The notes under the pieces are model-generated. The model saw only the letters and a list, made by a program, of their open reading frames with translations, was not told the DNA's origin and did not search any database. Below, piece after piece: positions 1 to 10,100 of a stretch of 62,000 nucleotides of DNA; the first letter of the stretch is position 1, and every line of letters starts with the position of its first letter. The stretch is taken from the NCBI GenBank assembly GCA_030141605.1, contig JAQGDQ010000278.1:1-62000 (forward strand), in the 5' to 3' direction. The DNA is from Tubiluchus corallicola. Taxonomy: Eukaryota > Priapulida > Priapulimorpha > Priapulimorphida > Tubiluchidae. The position numbers and the translations under genes are program-made.

Positions 1-451
1 AGATTGTTTCTTTTAAACTAGAATAGAATTATTCATATATGGCAAATAAATGTAACTGCATCAAAATGGAATTTGTTGCTGACCAGTTTCGAACAAGCCT
101 GTTCATTGTCAAGGCATCTAAACAAAGAAATTTACCAGAATTTGGAAATGACATCAAAATACAATTCATGTATTTACACACAAATGCATTACATTGTGTT
201 GTGGTTTGTGGAATCGGCAACAAAGTGGCAGCTCCCTAAAACTGACAGTTCTCTTACTACTAACATAATAGTTTGTTTGTTTGTGGAGTGTTAAATAGTT
301 TCATACTGATCAAGTATGGTGTTGAATATTCTAGGTTTGAATTTCAGTCACTTGTAATGTTGCATTGATGTTAACTCTTTTATACTGTGTAATTTTGGTT
401 GAAATTAAAATATTTAGTGAGATAACAGAGAATCGTTTAATAATTTTTCAG
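1..451 (+). other. LIG1 intron (3' part)
   Basis: Before the first acceptor at 451. Contains short AT-rich open frames on both strands with no similarity to ligase. No element recognised. Confidence 0.7.
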
Positions 452-516
452 GTCGAAGTGTAGATAAAATAAAGACAGATGCTTCAGAAAAGGGTGACCT
501 AGGTATCGTTGCTGAG
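452..516 (+). CDS. LIG1: LIG1 exon a (DNA-binding domain)
   Basis: The acceptor ttttcag precedes it and the donor gtatgt follows. It begins with two bases of a split codon and encodes [21 protein letters not shown], which matches the human segment around AEKGDVGLVAE. The preceding exon is outside the window. Confidence 0.93.
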
Positions 517-3500
517 GTATGTTTGTTAATATTTACTTTTTTTGTTTATACAAAAGTATGTGCTTTGTAGGAATGAAATTAACTTTGTAAACTTGTAACT
601 AGGCTGCTTATTTATTACTCAATATTTAGTTTCTTTTTGTAAATTTTGAAGCTAGCACATTCTTAGTATTTTTTTCAAAATTTCAGAGTAGCAGATCTAA
701 TCAGAGAACTATGTTTGCTGTTCCTAAGCTGACTGTCTCAGCAGTATTTTCTAAGCTGAAGGACATTGCACTAATGTCTGGCAATTCGGTATGCAGCTCC
801 ACTGTTTTACAGTAATTTTTGTTTTGTTTTGAAATTTGATTTTTATGTATACAATTCAGCCGAATAGAGGTTAGAATCCAGTTCTCACTGGCAATGTTTA
901 CTTTAGTGTGGACGATAATTACGAAAGAGTTAAATTAAATCAAATATCTGCATTAATGCAGTTGGTTCTCAGCAATTAAGTATGCATTTTTACTGTGTAT
1001 GCTTCATCTGCTTTCAAGGTTTTATTTGGCTGTTGAGTGCCATTTGAAGTATCCAGTTATGCAACTACAAATCCAGTAAGGCGTAACTGCTGATGTCCGC
1101 TATCTGACTTTCAAATTTTAATTTTAATTTTTTACCAGGAAGTAGAGAAAAGCAAAAGAAATTATCGTTACCATGTTACAAGAACTTCTTGTGTATACTA
1201 TCATGAATTTCTGTTTAAGGTAATGAATAAAAAGATTGAAAAGATTAAGAGCATGCTTGTAGCCTGTCGCTACTCGGAGGCCAGATATCTCATCCGTTCC
1301 CTTGCTGGAAAGCTGAGGATAGGACTAGCTGAGCAATCTGTGCTCACAGCTCTCGGCAATGCATTCGTAATAACGCCACCTGGTCAAGGTAACACACTGT
1401 ACTCATTTCCTGCATGTTGTAGATTATAAAGTTTTACCTGTTTCAAGATATTCAGAGCTGGTTATTCGCATGTATATCTTCAATTTTTCGTCTTCAAGTT
1501 CAACAATATGTTGTTTTGTTTAACACTTACTAACTTCAAAAGTGAAACTGATTTATGAGTTGAAATGGCTCAACTAATTATTGAACTGTGTTGCATTAAA
1601 TATTCCAGTTTACATCTGTGATAATGACCAAAACTGACAGGTGACTCCCAGATATTAGAATTAACCACTTTCTACCATACTTTATGATTCGAGAGAACGA
1701 CCCGTGTTTTTATTGTTTTATTAATAAAGCAACGTAAATGGGTGGTTTGATAATAACAAAAGCTGCTCAAATATGGAGGTAGAATTTTTTTTGTATCAAG
1801 TTATATAACAGTAATACTTAATGTAGTGAATGCATCGTGGTATCTTACAAAGTATTATGCAGAATCGTAATATAAATTATTTATGTAACGGCTAACGGCT
1901 AGTTAATGGACTAAATGATTAGTACTTTACAATTTTCGTGTATCACAGCTGTTCTAAATGTTTGTTAAGCCTGAGTTCTGTCTCATTTACTAGTCTGGAT
2001 GTAAATATAAAATAGATAAATGGACAGATAGATGAAATATTTACTAACCAACAATAGAGCAATACATGCACTGGGGTGCAATGTATGTAATTCTGTGTTG
2101 TGTCCATAGTTGAAAGTAACATACCGGTCAGTGACAATTCTGACTGAAGTGAGTTGGTAATAGCGTCAGACTATTCTAAGATGATAATTAACACACAAAT
2201 GGTGACTTTCAATGTTCCCTTGTTTTTTCATAAGAATATCCTCCTGAAGTATTGAATTCGAGTGATGAAATGAAGAGTGAGAAATTCAAGAGACGGTTAG
2301 AAGAGTGTACTCATCTTTTAAAGCAGGCGTACAGGTATTCCTGTGTTTCATAATTTGAATAGTCTTCTTGATGAGTTTTAAAACTCGCCATTTATTACTA
2401 AAAAAGTTTAATAAGTGCAATACAGAACTGACATCAGCACATCACAGTTTTAATGAAGCATAAAACCAAAAAATTCAATGCGGGTGAGACAGTTAACATT
2501 GTACTAATTTAACTTTGTTTAGCCGATGTTGATGAATGTCATGAAAATAAAAGCTCTTAACAGGAAAATAAACTATGAGGCATTAAAGCAATTTTACAGA
2601 ATTTAAATTGCAAGTCCCAAGACAGCACACCATTCACATTAAGTTTTAAAAGTGAAAAACTTACATAGAAGATTTGTTTTACTGCACTAATAACAGGCAA
2701 TGTCAGTAGTCTGTGTATGAATAGTTATGTAGATTTAGCATAACTTGCAGAGAAAAGCAACAGTCAGTATAAAGTAACACAAGTTGGATAAACAGTTTTC
2801 TGATGTCTTGCAGCATTTTTTTATGAAAAAACTAAGATAGATAAAATGCAAAATGTGATATCTTCTATTTGTTTATAATAAACAATGGTGCATGATAGTT
2901 TATGATGATTGTTTGTCATTATAATAGTTTTCTTTTTTTTGCTTTGATTGTAGTGAATGTCCAAGCTATGATGCAATCATTCCAGTGGTACTGAAACATG
3001 GTATAGACGAATTGCCAAAACATTGTAAACTCACACCAGGTAAAGATACCTTTTAGGCTTTAAAGTCAAAGTAAACACCATAATATAAGCTTTACAACCT
3101 GAAATCCTATCCTTATTATGAATGTTCAACTTACTTTATTATAAATTTAGTGTAAAACTTGTTTCTTTTGATTTTTTATCACTTCATTGTTAAATTTGAA
3201 GAATCACCATATTAAACAAACATCGGTAACCGTTTTCTGTACCTCGTACGCCATTCTCGCGCACTTGCATCATAGATGCGAAACGTAGCGATCCTTACGG
3301 CAATACACGCATTTAAAACACGCCAGAAAAAGGTAAGTTATTTAATGTATAAGTTTTTATGTGTAAAAAATAACTGTGAATTCTTTGTGTATTTATAATA
3401 ATGCATTTAAAAAATGTCATCGTCCGTTGGGGTTTTGTAAGCTTTTAACTTTCTCAAAAAGTCAAACATAATGAGACATATAAAAAACATTGTGACCTTA

Positions 3501-4150
3501 CATTTATTTTCTCATAAATAGTATGTATGTATTTTCTGATATATGACATTAAGATTCATTAATGAAAAAAATAATAAAGGCTAAATTCAAAAATACTTTT
3601 GGAAACTGCAAAACGTCACAAGCGTTGTCTGCTATGGCAATTTGTCATTGAATGATTATGTAAGTTGCTTCAGTATTATTACACTGAATGAAAATAAGTT
3701 GGCAGCCACATTTATTAATAGCTTTTATTTTTTCGTTTTTTGAAAAAAATTGTTGCAATGTTCTTTATTTCTGCTTTTTAGGCATTCCATTAAAACCTAT
3801 GTTAGCTCACCCTTCCAAAGGCATTAGTGAAGTGCTGTCTAGATTTGAAAATGCAGACTTTGCTTGTGAATACAAATATGATGGAGAGCGAGCACAGGTA
3901 TTTTCTGTCACGGGTTTTTGACTTTGCTTTATAACTAAAACGTTTGTAGTGGTTGTATATTTGAAGTCTGAATCAGCTTAAGATTTATTTCATCCAGTAT
4001 TTGAAGATTCAATATTATGCCAAGGATAATGTATCTGCTTTTTGTCTGGGTGCAGTGGTTTTGCGGCAGTGTCATACCACACACCTTAAAAATCGCACTT
4101 TTATTATTATTATCATCATCATCATCGTCGTCATCATCATCATCATCATT

Positions 4151-4182
<32 letters not shown>

Positions 4183-7100
4183 TATTATTATCATTATTGT
4201 TCTTAGTATTAGTATTATCATCACTATCATCATTTTACACTTGAAAAATGTACCACTAGTTCTTTCACCAACTGCTTTGCTTTCTGAAAATCATGTGTGA
4301 ATGGTAATATTTAAACATGCTTTGCTTGCAAAATGCTTAGATTTTTTCCCCCAACAACAAAGGCTTAAATTTACAAATAAAAGATTTCATTGGCATTCTA
4401 AGTTGTCGAAGTTGCTGTAAAAGAGACTCATTTGTGTAGAAAGGGAAACCTGAGCTACATGATGATATGAGTCTTTTACAAATGCTTCTACCAGGATGAA
4501 TGGGTGAGTTAGTTTGAAGGAATATTTTTTCGGATCACCCTGTTTGTAATATACCCGTCTTTTTTACATTTATAATTTATTTCATGTTTTATTATAATTT
4601 ATTTTAAATCAACATGATATTTACATCAATGCGGTCAATATATAAAAATGATCAAGAGATAAAAAATTAAACAGATAAAAAAAATTAAAAAATTAAGTCA
4701 TTACAGGTTAGTAACAAAGACGATTTATCACACATATTTATGATACAACATTAATAAGTTACATCGAAACGATGTACCTAAGTATATTATTCAAATTATT
4801 ATTGTTCAGAAAGTAAAACTTTGTATCGTCCATCCATTTTAAAATGTCCATTACAAATTCTTTAAATTATATTACCATTTTCATTATATAGCACTTTCTG
4901 GTTAAAGTAACAGTATTAGTGGCTTTGCATCTCTTAATATAGTCAACAATAACATTGTATTTATTACAAATGTATGCAATGTTAAAACGAATAATCGAAG
5001 CAGTTTAAAGTAGCATGTTGTGCAAAGGAACTGATCACATTATTTTGGCTATTTGCATGAAGTTTAATGAGTCTTTTGCAAAACTGATTTCCAGTCTGTT
5101 AATGTTGATAATGTATGGTAAAAAGCTCATATGAGCTTTTTGTTTTTTAGATATATTAGATATTTTTTATATTTGAATATGAAATAGAGTATGTTTAGAC
5201 ATTTCTTTATATTCTAGATTCATGTGTTGGAGAATAGCATTGTTCATATTTATAGTCGTAACTCAGAAGACAACACAAGTAAATACCCTGATGTTATCGC
5301 TCGTATACCAAAGATCCTGAAGAGCGACGTAAAATCGTGCATCATTGATTCAGAAGCTGTGGCTTGGGATGTAGAGGAAAAAACGATTTTGCCATTCCAA
5401 GTGTTGAGTACAAGAAAACGAAAGGTTTCTTTGAGAGTTTTCTATTGTAAAGCATTCATATTGATTTGTTTTCTTATGACAGCTATTTTTTGTACCATTT
5501 GAAAATCTGGCTGAAACTGGATAACTGTGGCGAGATGGGAACCTAACTCATTAAGAAAGCTGTGCCTCTGTGATAATTCACTAAACTGGCAGTATCTTAG
5601 ATATGTCCCTCTACTAAGTAAACAGTCATAATCAGCATGACAAATGAAACCGTACAGAGAGAGAGAACCCATCCAATCATTGACCAGATTTGCTGTCAAT
5701 TTTAACTTTGGTCACTAAGGCAACACTGAGACCAGTGAGTCAATTTCATAATTTTTAACGAGTGTTTGTTAATTCATCTGCTTTATTGTGACCATATGAA
5801 ATGAAAATTTGCAACCACCATACAGATGCCAAGGAAATATTGTAAATGTACCCTGGTGACATGCACGATCAAGCTGTAACTCATTTTCAGTGGTACTGAA
5901 GTACTGATATTGAAAAATCAATTCCAGTGCCCAGTTTTCAAAAACAGTGAAACAGTGATGTTCTAGCTACGTCCTAATAGCATTGTGATGAAATGAGTGA
6001 AACATGACGAAACATTTTTGGAATCCTCTGGTGTGGTTTCCTGTCAGTCAACAATACATATTTTTTGTCTATACTTGATGGAGATATGACAAAATTTTTG
6101 GACTTAGCAGGCACCATCTTGGATTTATCCGTGCAGTTCAAAAATCCTGATTTTGGCCAATTTTTTTTGAGAGTATCTGAAAAATTTTGTTGCAATTTGT
6201 TCTCTTTACCCCCATACTGGGAGCTACCTTTACCCACCTAAACAGATTTGTCATTTTTACAATAAAATATTTAGGATGCTAAAGTTGGTGAAATCAAAGT
6301 CAACGTGTGCATCTATGCGTTTGATTTGCTTTACTTGAATGGCGAATCACTAGTGAGGGAACCGTTCCGCAAGCGTCAACATTTTTTGCATTCCTCTTTC
6401 AACGAATGTGAAGGCGAGTTCATGTTTGCCAAATTTATGATCACGTCGGATGTCGAAGAAATTGGAGACTTTTTGGAAAAGTCTGTTAAGGGTAATGTGC
6501 ACTGCTTATTCATTTTTATTTACTTAATTTAATTAAACTAACATTTTTCCTTTTGCATTTTTGAGTCTCTAAAGTACTTTGTATGATTCATCCTGTTGTT
6601 GCTCTAAGGATGATGATATAATAATAATAATAATTATTATTATTATTATTCGCCTCTTATTCACTTCTTAGCCTCTGATAGTGTTACACAATAACATAAA
6701 ATGTGAAAATAAGATTCAAACACTAACGTTTTCTTTTTTTGTTTTAGTATTGAAAAAGCATGAATTTGAGTTTGAAATTTTATGCCAATTTGTATATTCA
6801 GTTCAAGTCTCTTCTGTTTTATTGTTTTTTACTTTTGTTTATGTTTATTTTGTAAATATTAAAAATAAATAAATTATTTGCTATTTATTACTTATTTACT
6901 TATTTTAACTTACAAAAATAATTAAGCACTCTTATAATGAATTGTCAATGATTATTATTCTTTATCGTAACGACGTGTCATGCGCTATTAGAATACATTC
7001 AGATGGTAGTAGTTGCAAGAATAAAGTTTTTCATTTGAAAGTCAAAGTAATGTTAATTTTATCAATAAATAAGCAAAATAATTTCAAACGTTTTCTATGC

Positions 7101-10100
7101 TGGCGTGTATGATAAGTTGTATATGTGTAACTGTATTGACCTATAATATTATTTACATTTAGTCAACAAAATATGTGGTAAAGCATATTTGAATGATCTG
7201 GTCTATATTTTTAAATAGACCAGTGTCAGTGTGTATACTGATGATTTTTTTTTGTAAAACTTGCTTTTTTAATGTAAAATGATTGGACCTTAGACATTAA
7301 TCTTTAATAAAAGACCTTTATTATTATTTATTTATTATTATTATTATCATCGTCATCATTATTGTTGTTGTTGTTGTTGTTATTATTCTAAACACATTTT
7401 GCTAGTCATTACAGATAGCAGCCAGAAATGTTTGCCTAGAAAGACAGCCATAGTGATTATCTGTGAATCTCTTTAGGTAACTGTGAAGGGTTGATGGTGA
7501 AAACTCTTGATGTTGATGCAACCTATGAAATTGCCAAACGTTCTCATAACTGGCTAAAAGTAAGGATGCCTTGGATCCGGATCGGATTTGGGTTTACATG
7601 TACCGGATCCGGTTCTGGATCTACAAATTAATGTAAACCACACCACATTTCATTTGTTTAGACTTTTGTTTGCGTGGTGGCATCGCCTGTCCATTTTCTA
7701 GGTCACTAAGTAATTTTATGTGAAAATACTGCAAATGCTGATGTACTGTAATTTGGAACACGTGATCTATTCTTGGTTTGAACTAAAAAACTGCCAAACT
7801 ACATTTTTACTGGAACTAAATGGCTCTAAATTTTTGAGAGACTATTAAAAAAATTAAGACTATTCTGGTAATTAATCTGCTTTGTATATTTTTTTCTTAA
7901 CCATTCTAATTTTTCTTGCAACTGGTGTGCAATCGTTGGCTTTACGCATAGAAATACAAACAGTGCCTAAAATCTGACAAACATTTTTTGCCGGATCCAG
8001 ATCTCGGGATCCGGAAGTGGATTCTGTACATTCCCAGCTAAAGGTGAGGTGACCAACTTGCAAAGTGCTTCAGAGTGGTTTGTGAAAGAGAAACCTTATT
8101 TTAAATCAGGCTTTACAATCAGCGAATTGGAAATTTATTTTGATTTCATTTTGATTATTGAAAGTTATTTTGATTTTGACTTCAGTTTTTGATTATTTGG
8201 ACAACTATTTGTCTAGTTTTCTAAGATACATTTTACAGTCAAATTTGTTGCCGATTATCATTGACTGAAGTTACGTTCCCACCTATAACTGAAGTCTATA
8301 CAGTGTATAGTGTAAACAGCTATGCATAATACTATTGCAGTGAATGAGCTTTCTATGCATATTGTTTCATTATCTGCACTGAAATTATGCTAAATATTTT
8401 CATAACTTGTTCCTTGGCTGTTATTTTTATTGTCCAAATGCATTTTAATAAGATAATGGGTTAAATACCTTTGGTGTTGGCATGTGTTTTGTATATTTTT
8501 GTTATGAGATGAATCAAAAATTTCATAACATCTACAGTCTAACACCTTCGGAAATTATTTTGATTAGATTATGATTACGAACCCTGCTTTATGTTCATGG
8601 CAGATTTGCTGAATAATGCAAGCTCGTTTTCCATGACTGCTTCACGTTTTCAGTTTTGTCGTGTTTTTGTCTTAAACAGGTGAAAAAGGACTACCTAGAA
8701 GGTATGGGTGACACGCTGGATGTAATGGTAATGGGCGGATACCACGGAAAGGGAAAACGTACTGGTACCTATGGTGGTTTCCTGCTTGCTGTGTATGATG
8801 ATGAAAATGAAGAATTTCAAAGCATTTGTAAAGTACGATACCTTTCCATTTCATATGGCTAACCTGAAATACAAAAATTAAATCAGTTTTTCTTCATTGC
8901 ATTCAGATCATGCATTCTTCCTTATACCTTAATGCTGTCACAGTGAATCGTAACCATAAATACTTAGCATCATGGGAACTGTGGAGTACTGTGTTTTTAT
9001 TTATTATACAATGACCTAGGTAACAAACTTTTTCTATAACTAATTTACAAAAAAATTTCAAGTTGAAGCCGCAAGCTGTTGTTGGTTTTCATTAATTAAC
9101 TTGAATTGCAAATTGTTGGTTTGCAGTAACAGCCTCACACTTTTTGTTATTTTTTCGAAAAGTATATCGAGAACTGTGTTTTCTACAGTCATCTGTGAAA
9201 TTTCCGCAATACAATTTAGTATACTGGAATATACTTATGTGTAAATAAATAATTTGCCATATGATTTTCAAAGGTACTGCTTTTTGCAGCTTAATAGCTA
9301 GCCTTGCGAATAACAGTAAGTAAAAGTATGGCAAGTTGTTAAATTCATCCAACGTAGGTGTTACTGCTGCCTCCTTGCATGATGCATTGGATGCTAATGA
9401 TACACTGGTAGTGCCTTATGTCTTAGTGGCAGTCTCCTTGATTATACTTTTTGACATTAATATGTGTTTTTGTAATTAAATGCACTGCAATGAATTTTCA
9501 ATTTTTTGCAATGCAATGCGCATTTAAAGAGAGTTTTTTTACGAAGCTGTAGAATGTAAATATCTGATTAATTAAAGTTGGTCTTTTGCAGATCGGCACT
9601 GGGTTTAAAGACGAAGAACTGGAGCAGCACGCCAAATTTTTCAAGGATCACGTGATTGCGAAACCAAAATCTTACTATCGCTGGGACAGTTCCGTTGCTC
9701 CGGATCATTGGTTTGACACAGCACAGGTACTAGTTTAAACCTGATCCTGGCTTTATTCTCATTATAAACCACAATCAGGGCCGTCTTAATGTATGAGCAC
9801 ACTAGGCCCTGGGCCTGCACAGAAATTTCACAGATGTTTGTGTAGAATTCTTGATTCAGAACAAGTAATTCATAGTAATTTCATACTGTGCTATCTCTGT
9901 GTATGGTTTACAAATTGACTATCTTTTACAAGTTGAAATTTTTGTGCTTTCCAAGGCTTACCTTATATTGTTCAAACATTTGGGTTGATTAATCTTTGCT
10001 GTGCAGGATGTGTTTTTAAAGTTTAAACACTGATTGCTGGTTAAACACCTTCGCCACCCCTTCCCATTTGTTTGGCTTTTTTATATGAATTTTTCTTTGC

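Noticed and set aside
39-294. Small frames near the left edge
   Set aside because: AT-rich intron sequence before the first LIG1 acceptor; no ligase similarity.
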